From contig JBHJGP010000009.1 in NCBI GenBank assembly GCA_050331695.1, positions 1 to 64,000 on the forward strand: 64,000 nt of DNA. The letters run 5' to 3'. The DNA comes from JBHJGP01 sp050331695 (GTDB taxonomy: Bacteria > Pseudomonadota > Alphaproteobacteria > Geminicoccales > Geminicoccaceae). Positions 43,665 through 52,095 of the stretch are shown piece by piece. The position numbers were made by a program, and so were the translations under genes. A model generated the notes under the pieces. That model ran no database searches, was not told the origin of the DNA, and worked only from the letters and a program-made list of their open reading frames with translations. The first letter of the stretch is position 1. The number at the start of each line of letters is the position of its first letter.

Positions 43665-44474
43665 CTAAGCCAGATCCCGCGATCGCTTCTCGGCAGCCGC
43701 CACCGCCGCGACCATGAGCGGTGCCAACCCCGGTTCAGCCGTGAGCACCGCCAAAGCCGCCTCGGTCGTGCCCCCGGGACTGGTCACATTGCGGCGCAAG
43801 GTTTCGGGCGGAAGTGACGCGGCCTCGATCAGGGCCCCCGCCCCAGTAACCGTGACATTGGCGAGACGCGCCGCCAGGTCCGGCTCGAGCCCTGCTTCCG
43901 TGCCGGCGCGCGCGAGACATTCGGCGAGCCAAAACACGTAAGCCGGTCCGCTGCCCGAGACGGCGGTGACCGCGTGCATGAGATCCTCGTCATCAATGAA
44001 GGCCACCTCGCCGACGGCGGCCATCAACCGTTCCCCCAGGGCCCGGTCATCAGCGTTGGCCGCACCATTGGCGCAAAGCACCGACATGCCCCTGCCGATA
44101 GCCGCAGGCGTGTTCGGCATGACGCGGATCACGGCACAAAGGCCGAAGGCGTCCTCGAAGCGCGCAATGGGCGTACCCGCCGCGATCGACATCACCAGGG
44201 TGCCGTTCTCGACCAGCGGGGCGAAAGCCGGCAGAACGTCGGCCATCGCCTGGGGCTTGACGGCGAAGAGAATGACCCGGGGCGCCAATCTCTCCTGTAG
44301 ATCCGTGATCTGATTGTGGTGATGCGCGCCACCGGCAATCAGATCCGCGACGCTCTCCACATCCGGCTCGATGATGTGCAGACGGTCGGGATCCAGGCCG
44401 GCAGCAAGCCATCCCCGCGCCAGCGCGCCGCCCATCTTGCCACAGCCGACGAGAAGCAGCGTGCCGTCGAGCAT
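43665..44474 (-). CDS. proC: Pyrroline-5-carboxylate reductase
   Basis: From ATG 44474 the protein has 269 residues: LLLVGCGKMGGALARGWL (NADPH-binding), VILFAVKPQAM, VIRVMPNTPAAIGRGM, VTAVSGSGPAYVFWLAE. It makes proline from pyrroline-5-carboxylate. It follows the ybjN gene by 5 bases in an operon. Confidence 0.96.
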   Translation of the reverse strand: MLDGTLLLVGCGKMGGALARGWLAAGLDPDRLHIIEPDVESVADLIAGGAHHHNQITDLQERLAPRVILFAVKPQAMADVLPAFAPLVENGTLVMSIAAGTPIARFEDAFGLCAVIRVMPNTPAAIGRGMSVLCANGAANADDRALGERLMAAVGEVAFIDDEDLMHAVTAVSGSGPAYVFWLAECLARAGTEAGLEPDLAARLANVTVTGAGALIEAASLPPETLRRNVTSPGGTTEAALAVLTAEPGLAPLMVAAVAAAEKRSRDLA

Positions 44475-44479
44475 GACCG

Positions 44480-44983
44480 TCAGGCCTCGCCCTCGGTCTC
44501 CAGCATGGCGGCGGCCAGTGCATCCGTCGGCGCCTTGCCGCCCCAAATGTGGAATTGAAAAGCGGGGTAGAACCGTTCGCTCTCGCCGACGGCGATATCT
44601 ACCAGATCCTCGACCAGCTCAGAGGTCACACCGACCCCCTCGCGCAACAAGATCGCGTGGCGGAACACCGGCAAGGCTTCCTCGCTCCAAAGATCGAAAT
44701 GACCGATCCAGAGCTTTTCGTTGGCCATGGCCAGAAGCTGATAGAGCCCGCTGCGTTTAGCGGTCGGCACCTTAACGTCCAGCGCGCAGGCCAGATGGAG
44801 AACACCCATTTCGGGATGCCAGGAGAACCAAACCCGGTAATGACACCACTGGCCGCTGAATTCGGCGGCGAGTTCTTCCTCGCCCTGGCGATGATAGGCC
44901 CAATCATTGGCGTTGGCGATTTGTTCGACGAGATCGAGCGGGTTGACGCTGTCGTCGGCGATCTCGGGATGGAGGGACGACAC
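44480..44983 (-). CDS. ybjN: YbjN domain-containing protein
   Basis: A 167-residue protein of the YbjN family (SGQWCHYRVWFSWHPEMGVLHLACALDVK, LYQLLAMANEKLWIGHFDLW). The start is GTG 44983 with GGAG nine bases upstream. Related proteins affect motility and stress responses, but the biochemical role is unknown. It is next to proC, as in many alphaproteobacteria. Confidence 0.9.
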   Translation of the reverse strand: MSSLHPEIADDSVNPLDLVEQIANANDWAYHRQGEEELAAEFSGQWCHYRVWFSWHPEMGVLHLACALDVKVPTAKRSGLYQLLAMANEKLWIGHFDLWSEEALPVFRHAILLREGVGVTSELVEDLVDIAVGESERFYPAFQFHIWGGKAPTDALAAAMLETEGEA

Positions 44984-45066
44984 TTTCTTATCTCCGTGGC
45001 TAGGCTGGAACGCGAGCGCCGAACGACACGCCCCGAGCCTTAACGCACCCTGCCAGTTCGCTCCAA

Positions 45067-45086
45067 CGCCTGCAAGACAGCAGGCG
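45067..45086 (-). terminator. Hairpin downstream of ubiK
   Basis: CGCCTGC-AAGACA-GCAGGCG is a perfect 7-base-pair stem in the gap between ubiK and ybjN on the minus strand. It lacks a T tract. Probably a terminator or processing site for the ubiK transcript. Confidence 0.4.
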
Positions 45087-45138
45087 GTAAGCGGCCGAAA
45101 CAGAACTGCAAATCTGGATGAAAGACGACCGATCTCGG

Positions 45139-45516
45139 TCAGGCTTCCGGATCGTCAGCCTTGCGGGTCGTCTTGGATGACGAGATCCGACGAGAGGTGG
45201 CTTTGGTGCCGCTTTTGGCTTCCGTGGCGGCCGATTTCCGTGTCGTCTTCTTTTCGGTCGTCTGCTGCATCGTATCGATCTTGGCGACGAGTTCATCGAT
45301 CTTCGCTGACAGCGCCTCTTGCTCCTCGCGCGTCTTGACGACCATGGAGCGCAAAGCATCGAATTCCTCGCGCGTCACCAGCTCCATTTCGCCGGCTACG
45401 CGCTCTAGACGTTCGCGGACCCGAACTTCGATCTCCTCGCGTAGACCGCCCAGCGTGTTGATGGCTCCACCCGCCACACGCGCCAGATCGTCGAGAATTC
45501 GGTTTTGGGTCTGCAT
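45139..45516 (-). CDS. ubiK: Accessory factor UbiK family protein (YqiC-like)
   Basis: The 125-residue protein starts at ATG 45516 with MQTQNRILDDLARVAGGA and continues with the family segment ELVTREEFDALRSMVVKTREEQ, a C-terminal coiled coil typical of YqiC/UbiK. It is a ubiquinone-biosynthesis accessory that trimerises. A lysine- and threonine-rich tail (about residues 88-125) is added. It is divergent from lgt. Confidence 0.92.
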   Translation of the reverse strand: MQTQNRILDDLARVAGGAINTLGGLREEIEVRVRERLERVAGEMELVTREEFDALRSMVVKTREEQEALSAKIDELVAKIDTMQQTTEKKTTRKSAATEAKSGTKATSRRISSSKTTRKADDPEA

Positions 45517-45679
45517 CGGCACTCTCCAATTCGCTGCTTGCCATTGGCCGACCGGCGCAATGGGCGACAGTTCCGTGATATGGTTCGGTCCGCCGCGGGA
45601 CACAAGCGTTCTTGAAGTCGGGCGCCGCCGCCCCTAGAAGCGGGATATCGCCGTCCCGCCCGCGAAAGCGCTCGCCTCC

Positions 45680-46486
45680 ATGCTCGTCCTTCCTTTCCCG
45701 GCGATCGATCCGGTTCTGGTCGAACTCGGTCCAATTCAGATCCGTTGGTACTCGCTGGCCTACATAGCCGGCCTTTTGATCGGCTGGCGCTATCTCCGGT
45801 GGTTGGTATCACGGCCCGGCTGGAGGCAGACCAGCGACCAGATCGACGATCTTCTGGTTTACGCCACGTTGGGCGTGATTTTGGGCGGCCGTCTCGGCTA
45901 CGTGCTGTTCTATCAGACGGGCTACTACTGGGAGAACCCGGGCGCGATCTTCGCCGTTTGGCAGGGGGGAATGTCTTTCCACGGCGGCGTGCTGGGCGTT
46001 GTCATCGCCTGCCTGATCTTCGGTTACCGGCAGAATGTATCGCCGTTCGAGGTCGGTGACGCGATCGGTGTCGCCGCACCCATCGGCCTTTTCTTCGGGC
46101 GTATCGCCAATTTCATCAATGGCGAGCTCTACGGCCGGGCAAGCGATGTTCCCTGGGCTATGGTCTTTCCGACGGGCGGGCCCGAACCACGTCATCCGAG
46201 CCAGCTTTACGAGGCGTTCCTCGAAGGTCTCGTCTTGTTTTGGATCATGGCCTGGGCGGCAACGCGGACGCGCGAGCGGACAGCGCCCGGCTTCCTCAGC
46301 GGCCTCTTTCTCGTAGGTTATGGTCTCTTCCGGTTCATTGTCGAGTTCGCTCGTGAGCCGGACGCCCATTTGGGCTTCATCTGGGAAGGGTTCACGATGG
46401 GCCAGCTCCTATCGCTGCCCATGATTTTGATCGGCGTGCTCTTCATCGCCCTCTTTCGCGCCCGGCGGACACCGGTCGAGGCATGA
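45680..46486 (+). CDS. lgt: Prolipoprotein diacylglyceryl transferase
   Basis: A 268-residue inner-membrane protein with seven hydrophobic segments and the Lgt signature (FGRIANFINGELYGR), HGGVLG, and RHPSQLYEAFLEG. It attaches diacylglycerol to the lipobox cysteine of lipoproteins such as those encoded here. It overlaps the next gene by 4 bases (ATGA). Confidence 0.97.
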   Translation: MLVLPFPAIDPVLVELGPIQIRWYSLAYIAGLLIGWRYLRWLVSRPGWRQTSDQIDDLLVYATLGVILGGRLGYVLFYQTGYYWENPGAIFAVWQGGMSFHGGVLGVVIACLIFGYRQNVSPFEVGDAIGVAAPIGLFFGRIANFINGELYGRASDVPWAMVFPTGGPEPRHPSQLYEAFLEGLVLFWIMAWAATRTRERTAPGFLSGLFLVGYGLFRFIVEFAREPDAHLGFIWEGFTMGQLLSLPMILIGVLFIALFRARRTPVEA

Positions 46487-47577
46487 GCGTCGCCGAGCGT
46501 CTGCGCTCGGAGATAAAGGCCTCCGGTCCGGTCTCGCTGGACCGGTTCATGGACCTGGCGCTGACCGCGGCGGAAGGCGGCTACTACCGGGCCACGCCGG
46601 CGATCGGGCGGGCCGGCGATTTCGTAACGGCCCCCGAGATAAGCCAGCTCTTCGGCGAGATGATCGGCGCTGTTCTGGCCCAGGCCTGGATCGACATGGG
46701 CCGGCCGCCGGCGGTCAATCTCGTCGAATGCGGGCCCGGCCACGGCACGTTGATGGAGGATCTTTTGCGTGCCACCCGGTCGGTCCCGGGTTTTCATCAG
46801 ACGATCAGCCTGCATTTGGTCGAGACCAGCCCGTCCTTGCGCGAGGCACAGCGCACCAAGCTCGAAGCCTTCCGGCCGACCTGGCATGATCGCGTCGACG
46901 ATCTACCGAATGACCTGCCAGTTTTAGGCGTCGCCAACGAATTCTTCGACGCCCTTCCCTGCGTTCAATGGTTGTCACAGGCCGGCTGTTGGCGCGAGCG
47001 GCGGATCGGGCTCGATGAAGGGGATCGGTTCATGTGGACGCTGGGCGACAGGCCGAGCGCGGATACGCCCGCACTACCTCCGGCCGATCCAGGCGAAGAG
47101 GTCGTCCACGAAATCTCTCGCCGCCGGTGTCAGACGGTAGCGATGCTCGGCAACCTTGTCCGAAAGGGCGGCATCGTCCTCATCATCGATTATGGCGCGG
47201 TCGCACGGGGACCGACCGGCGACACCTTGCAGGCCGTGCGCGACCACCGACCCGTGGATCCTTTAGCCGAGCCCGGGATGGCCGATCTCTCCACGGCCGT
47301 CGACTTCAGGGCCCTCGGCCTTAGCATCCACTCGACCGGAGCCCGCAGCTTCGGGCCCATAGCGCAGGCGACCTTTCTCAAACGCGTCGGCATCCATCTT
47401 CGCGCCCAGGCCCTGCGGCGCCGTGTTAGCGGTGAGGGCGCGGCGACGCTCGACAGCGGGCTCCGCCGGCTCTTGGACCCTCAGGCCATGGGTGAGCTGT
47501 TCAAGGTCATGGCGATCACGGCGCAGGACGAGCTTCCCGCCGGTTTCACGGCGGAAGACAGGGACGCTTGGCAATGA
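46483..47577 (+). CDS. MidA/NDUFAF7-like SAM-dependent methyltransferase
   Basis: A 364-residue protein of the DUF185 family: LTAAEGGYYRATPAIGRAGDF, TAPEISQLFGEMIG, LVECGPGHGTLMEDLL, GVANEFFDALPCVQW, and a C-terminal QAFLKRVGIHLRA-like stretch. The eukaryotic member NDUFAF7 methylates an arginine of complex I. It overlaps lgt and pgeF by 4 bases each, so the three are translationally coupled. Confidence 0.93.
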   Translation: MSVAERLRSEIKASGPVSLDRFMDLALTAAEGGYYRATPAIGRAGDFVTAPEISQLFGEMIGAVLAQAWIDMGRPPAVNLVECGPGHGTLMEDLLRATRSVPGFHQTISLHLVETSPSLREAQRTKLEAFRPTWHDRVDDLPNDLPVLGVANEFFDALPCVQWLSQAGCWRERRIGLDEGDRFMWTLGDRPSADTPALPPADPGEEVVHEISRRRCQTVAMLGNLVRKGGIVLIIDYGAVARGPTGDTLQAVRDHRPVDPLAEPGMADLSTAVDFRALGLSIHSTGARSFGPIAQATFLKRVGIHLRAQALRRRVSGEGAATLDSGLRRLLDPQAMGELFKVMAITAQDELPAGFTAEDRDAWQ

Positions 47578-48341
47578 TCGATGTCGTTCGAGCAACAGGT
47601 CTCGAGGTCGAGGGTCTGGTCCACGGCTTTGCCGGCCGGCGGGGTGGGGTCAGCGAGGGCATTTTCGCGAGCCTCAATGTCGGCGCCCGGCGCGACGATT
47701 CCCCCGAGGCCGTTGCCACCAACCGGGAACGCATCGCCAGAGCTCACGGGTTCGCGCTCGACGATCTCAAGCTTGTTCGGCAGGTTCACGGAGCCCGCGC
47801 GGTCGAGGTCAGCGCGGCCGCAGCCGATGTCGAGGCCGACGGATTGGTCGCCGACCGACCGGATGTGCTGCTCGGCATTACAACGGCCGATTGCGCGCCC
47901 GTCCTGCTGGCGGACGCCAGCGCCGGGGTGATTGGCGCCGCCCATGCCGGTTGGCGGGGTGCCTTGGCGGGAATTCTCGAAGCGACCCTCGAGCTCATGA
48001 TCAGCCGGGGGGCGAGTCCGGAACGCGTGCTGGCCGCCATCGGCCCATGTATCCAGCAAAATTCCTACGAGGTGGATGCGCCGGTCCGGGACGCGTTTTT
48101 GCGGGCGGACCGGTCCTTCGATCCGTTTTTCGCAGCCAATCGACCCGGTCACTGGCAGTTCGACCTAACGGGCCTATGTCAGGCCAAGCTTGCGCGGCTG
48201 GGTGTGGCTCAGGTCGAGACCACCGGTCATGACACCTATGGCGACGCCGAAAGGTGGTTCAGCTGCCGGCGGGCGACCCACCGGAGCGAACCCGGCTACG
48301 GCTTGCAGCTTTCGGTGATCGGTCGACCGGCCGAAAGCTAA
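47574..48341 (+). CDS. pgeF: Peptidoglycan editing factor PgeF (laccase-domain)
   Basis: A 255-residue protein with LVHGFAGRRGGVSEG, the metal ligands in TTADCAPVLLAD and AAHAGWRGALAGI, and QNSYEVD. PgeF removes misincorporated amino acids from peptidoglycan precursors. The ATG at 47574 overlaps the upstream stop. Confidence 0.94.
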   Translation: MIDVVRATGLEVEGLVHGFAGRRGGVSEGIFASLNVGARRDDSPEAVATNRERIARAHGFALDDLKLVRQVHGARAVEVSAAAADVEADGLVADRPDVLLGITTADCAPVLLADASAGVIGAAHAGWRGALAGILEATLELMISRGASPERVLAAIGPCIQQNSYEVDAPVRDAFLRADRSFDPFFAANRPGHWQFDLTGLCQAKLARLGVAQVETTGHDTYGDAERWFSCRRATHRSEPGYGLQLSVIGRPAES

Positions 48342-48438
48342 TTGACAGGCAGCGCTGCGGCGGCTGGCCGCGGGTATCCCTCGGCTCTAATTCGTGTCAT
48401 GCGCGGGTCCCTCGTGGGCGAGCCGAAACGGACGAAAC

Positions 48439-49731
48439 ATGCTTGTTAAGGCGAGGACGGATTTCCTCTTTCACGCGTTTGCCGTTCTGTTCGACCAGGA
48501 ACGGACGGTACGCTGGCGCACGCTCGTTTTGTTCCGCTGGGTCACCGTCATCGGCCAGTTGTTCACGGTTCTGTTCGTGCATGCCGTTATGGGCGTGCAA
48601 CTTCCGCTGATGGCGTTGCTGGTGGCGATCGGCCTTTCGATCATCATCAACGGTTTCTTGCTGACCACCCTGGAACAGCACGCCCAGGTTCCGGAACGCC
48701 TGGTCCTTCTCCTTCTCATCTATGATGTGGTGCATCTGGGTGTGCTGCTGGCGCTCACGGGCGGCATGCAGAACCCGTTCGCGCTGTTCCTACTGCTGCC
48801 GGCGAGCCTAGCGGCGACCGGTCTCTGCCTGCTCAGCTGCCTCTTCTTCTGCGGCTCGGTGGTCGCCGTCGCCACCGGTTTGACCCTTTGGGACGTGCCG
48901 CTCCAGGAGCTGCCCGGCCATGAAGGGCCCGGCGGTCTCTTCACCATGGGCCACTGGGCGGCGCTGGTACTGGGAACCGCCGTCGTCGCCGGCTACTCCT
49001 GGCGGCTCGCCGAGGATGCCAGGCGCGATACCGAGGCCGTGAACGCGTTGCAGCGCGCGCTGGAGCGCGAGCAGCAATTGTCCGAACTGGACGGAATTGC
49101 CGCCGCGGTTGCCCACGAACTGGGTACGCCCCTCAGCACCATCACCATTCTCGCTCGCGAACTGGTCGAGAACCGCGAGGAGATCGACGACGTCGAGGCA
49201 AGGCTTCAGGAACTGCTCAACCAGGCCTATCGCTGCCGTGACATTTTGGCGCATCTGCGGCAAGGCATGGACCCGACGCGTCGGCCGGACACCGGCGCCA
49301 TTCCGCTCTCGGAGCTGCTGCAGGGGCTGATCGAGGACAGGACCCGGGAGGGTGTGACCGCGACCTTGAACGTGGAGATTGAGGAAGGCTTGAGCGAACC
49401 GCGCGTCCCGCGTTTCGGTGAGACCCGTCACGCGCTGGCCAACCTATTGGACAATGCGCTCGACCATGCTCACTCAACCGTGGCAATCGACCTCGGCGTC
49501 TGCAAAGCCGGCCCTTCGCTTCGCATCGTCGACGATGGTCCCGGCTTTCCGGCCGACATTACCGAACGCCTCGGCGAACCCTTCATCAGCAATCGCGCCC
49601 GTTCCCGCGCCGGTCACCAAGGTCTGGGTGTTTTTCTCGCCCGCACCCTGCTTGCCAGAACCGGGGCGCGACTTAATTTCGAAAATGATCCGAACGGCGC
49701 CAAAGTGTCGATACAATGGGCACCGAGATAA
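48439..49731 (+). CDS. regB: Redox-responsive sensor histidine kinase RegB/PrrB
   Basis: A 430-residue kinase: six membrane segments with the quinone-binding motif G108-GMQNPF, then HisKA with VAHELGTPLSTITILA (H226), and an HATPase domain (NLLDNALDHA, VDDGPGFP, GQGLGVFLA-type). A cysteine (C266) lies exactly 40 residues after the phosphorylated histidine, matching the redox-active Cys265 of Rhodobacter RegB. It senses respiratory redox state and phosphorylates RegA. ATG 48439. Confidence 0.94.
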   Translation: MLVKARTDFLFHAFAVLFDQERTVRWRTLVLFRWVTVIGQLFTVLFVHAVMGVQLPLMALLVAIGLSIIINGFLLTTLEQHAQVPERLVLLLLIYDVVHLGVLLALTGGMQNPFALFLLLPASLAATGLCLLSCLFFCGSVVAVATGLTLWDVPLQELPGHEGPGGLFTMGHWAALVLGTAVVAGYSWRLAEDARRDTEAVNALQRALEREQQLSELDGIAAAVAHELGTPLSTITILARELVENREEIDDVEARLQELLNQAYRCRDILAHLRQGMDPTRRPDTGAIPLSELLQGLIEDRTREGVTATLNVEIEEGLSEPRVPRFGETRHALANLLDNALDHAHSTVAIDLGVCKAGPSLRIVDDGPGFPADITERLGEPFISNRARSRAGHQGLGVFLARTLLARTGARLNFENDPNGAKVSIQWAPR

Positions 49732-49748
49732 GTGGAACATTATCGCTC

Positions 49749-50342
49749 ATGGACCAGCTAATCCAAGACAAGGCTGACGAACTTAACCGTCTTCATCGCC
49801 GAGGCGAGTTGACGAAAGGCTCTCTCGCCTTGATCGACGATGATCCAATGTTCAGACGAGTCCTTCGGCGGACACTCGAACGCGATGGTTTCGATGTTCA
49901 CGAGGCCGAGAACTTGTCGCAGGCTCGCGATCTCATCAGAGCGAACCGGTTCGATTATGCGGTGCTCGATCTGCGTCTCGAGGATGGCTATGCACTTCAA
50001 TTTCTGAGTGAGTTCCGTCAGCTACAGCCAAAGGTTAGGGTCGTGATCGTCACCGGTTTCGGCAACATTGCGAGCGCGGTGGCCGCGGTGAAGCAAGGTG
50101 CGGTCGACTACCTCGCCAAGCCGGTCGACGGCGCGGATGTGATTAAAGCCCTGCGCAACATGGATGATGGCCACCTGCCGCCACCGCCCGAAAATCCGAT
50201 GTCGGCCGATCGGGTCCGTTGGGAGCACATTCAGCGGATCTTCGAGCAGTGCGACCGCAACGTCTCGGAGACCGCGCGCCGCCTCAACATGCATCGCCGC
50301 ACGCTCCAAAGGATCCTGAGCAAGCGCGCCCCTCGCGAGTAG
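49749..50342 (+). CDS. regA: Response regulator RegA/PrrA
   Basis: A 197-residue regulator: a receiver domain (D30-D32, phospho-acceptor D74 in VLDLRLEDGYAL) and, after a proline-rich linker (PPPPEN), a Fis-type helix-turn-helix (NVSETARRLNMHRRTLQRILSKR), nearly invariant in RegA proteins. It controls genes of photosynthesis, nitrogen fixation, hydrogenase and respiration in relatives. It follows regB after 17 bases. Confidence 0.95.
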   Translation: MDQLIQDKADELNRLHRRGELTKGSLALIDDDPMFRRVLRRTLERDGFDVHEAENLSQARDLIRANRFDYAVLDLRLEDGYALQFLSEFRQLQPKVRVVIVTGFGNIASAVAAVKQGAVDYLAKPVDGADVIKALRNMDDGHLPPPPENPMSADRVRWEHIQRIFEQCDRNVSETARRLNMHRRTLQRILSKRAPRE

Positions 50343-50403
50343 CCGATCGAGCGCGTTTCTCAGAAACAGGCTGGGAACTCAACCTGATTAAGCTAGTTCT
50401 AAG

Positions 50404-51135
50404 TCAGTTTTGACTGAGGCCACCACCTAACTCCTGCCACAAATTGACCATGACCATCGCCGCGGTCTCAGCGCGAAGAACACGGGGCCCAAGGCTAGCG
50501 GTCTTTGCGCTGTCATGGGACGCGATAAGCTGACGGTCAATATCGCTGAAGCCGCCCTCGGGCCCGATCAAAAGCATGGCGTCCGGATGTTCTTCCAAAA
50601 GGTCGGCAACATGGGGATCATTGGCGGTTTCATCGGCGACGATTAGCGTAACGTTGGTCGACCGCGCGGCGAGCCAAGTCTCCAAACTCTCGACTTCAGC
50701 GATGGTTGGCAAGGTCAACCGCTCGCTTTGCTCGGCTGCCTCGATGATGATGGCCTCGGTCCGGTTGACGTTCATCCGGTCGGCGACGGTGTTTTGAGTG
50801 ATGAGCGGCACGAGATGACCAACTCCCAGCTCAACCGTCTTCTCGATCAGCATTTCGAGCCGCTGTCGTTTGATCAACGCGAATGCCAGGACAGGCCCCA
50901 GCTCGGTCTCTTGGGCACGGATCTGTTTCTCGACCTGAAAGATCGCCTGGCGCCGGTCGAGGGCCACCATTTTCGCCAACCATTCTCCCTGCCTGCCGTT
51001 GAACAGGCGCAAGGGATCGCCCTTTCTCGAGCGCATGACGTTGACTACGTAGTGACTTCGGCGTTGGTCGAGCTCGATGGTGGCTGCATCTTGCAAATCG
51101 TCTTCGACGAATAGGCGTATAATTCTTGATGTCAT
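50404..51135 (-). CDS. rsmE: 16S rRNA (uracil-1498 N3) methyltransferase
   Basis: A 243-residue SPOUT-type methyltransferase with the PUA-like N-terminus (HYVVNVMRSRKGDPLRLFN) and the knot motif LLIGPEGGFSDIDRQLI and LGPRVLRAETAAMVMV. It modifies U1498 of 16S rRNA. It is divergent from ubiA, which is the usual neighbour. Confidence 0.95.
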   Translation of the reverse strand: MTSRIIRLFVEDDLQDAATIELDQRRSHYVVNVMRSRKGDPLRLFNGRQGEWLAKMVALDRRQAIFQVEKQIRAQETELGPVLAFALIKRQRLEMLIEKTVELGVGHLVPLITQNTVADRMNVNRTEAIIIEAAEQSERLTLPTIAEVESLETWLAARSTNVTLIVADETANDPHVADLLEEHPDAMLLIGPEGGFSDIDRQLIASHDSAKTASLGPRVLRAETAAMVMVNLWQELGGGLSQN

Positions 51136-51178
51136 GACCTCTATTCACCTGATTTCCGCATGATATGAAGCGCGGGCT

Positions 51179-52090
51179 ATGAATGTGGCGAGATCCTCTT
51201 CGATCCGTGACCGAGAGTGGCGAAATCTTGAGCGTTGGCCCGAGCCCTGGCGCGCTTTTGCCGAACTCGGCCGGTGGGACCGACCTATCGGCGCGTGGTT
51301 GCTGTTCTGGCCCTGCGCCTGGAGTGTGGCCCTTGTCCCCGCACCGGTGCATTGGTGGTATCTGCTCTTGTTTGCACTCGGCGCCTTTGTCATGCGCAGC
51401 GCTGGCTGCACGGTCAATGATCTCGTCGATCGCAAGCTCGATGCTCAGGTGGAGCGCACCCGCAACCGCCCGTTAGCATCTGAACGACTCTCGCCGATAG
51501 CGGCTCTCGCTTTCCTGGCCGCCAACGCTCTGATCGGTCTCGGGGTCCTGATCTGCTTCAACGTGACGACCATCGTGATCGGCCTGGCGTCGGTACCGCT
51601 GATCCTCGTCTATCCGTTCATGAAGCGGATCACCTATTGGCCCCAGGCGTTTCTCGGCATCACCTTCAATTGGGGCGCTCTGGTCGGCTGGACCTCGATC
51701 GCCGGTGAACTCCAGCTCCCGGCACTCTTGCTTTACCTTGCGGGCATAGCCTGGACCCTGGGCTACGACACAATCTACGCCCATCAGGACAAGGAAGATG
51801 ACGCGCTGATTGGCATAAAGTCGACGGCACTGCGTCTGGGAAAAGCGTCTCGCCATTGGATCATCGGCTTCTATCTCGCGTTTCTGGGCCTCCTGGCGGT
51901 GGCCGGCCTTGCCGCCGACCGTGGGCTGATCTTCCTCATGGGAACAGCGCTCGTCGGCCTGGCGGCATGGCGTCTGTTGGGAGATTTGGACGTCGACGAC
52001 GGCGACGACTGCTTGGCGAAGTTCCGCGCCAATCGTGAGTTGGGGCTGATCGTGTTCTTGGTCTTGATTGTGAGTCGGCTGGAAATCTGA
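51179..52090 (+). CDS. ubiA: 4-hydroxybenzoate polyprenyltransferase
   Basis: The 303-residue membrane protein shows the two aspartate-rich motifs of UbiA (NDLVDRKLD and DTIYAHQDKEDD), with RPLAS between, and about eight membrane segments. It attaches the polyprenyl tail to 4-hydroxybenzoate in ubiquinone synthesis, at the inner membrane. Its start lies 43 bases from rsmE. Confidence 0.95.
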   Translation: MNVARSSSIRDREWRNLERWPEPWRAFAELGRWDRPIGAWLLFWPCAWSVALVPAPVHWWYLLLFALGAFVMRSAGCTVNDLVDRKLDAQVERTRNRPLASERLSPIAALAFLAANALIGLGVLICFNVTTIVIGLASVPLILVYPFMKRITYWPQAFLGITFNWGALVGWTSIAGELQLPALLLYLAGIAWTLGYDTIYAHQDKEDDALIGIKSTALRLGKASRHWIIGFYLAFLGLLAVAGLAADRGLIFLMGTALVGLAAWRLLGDLDVDDGDDCLAKFRANRELGLIVFLVLIVSRLEI

Positions 52091-52095
52091 TCGCG

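Noticed and set aside
50402..50415. AGTCA-GTTT-TGACT hairpin between regA and rsmE
   Set aside because: Only five base pairs, partly inside the rsmE stop region, with no T tract.
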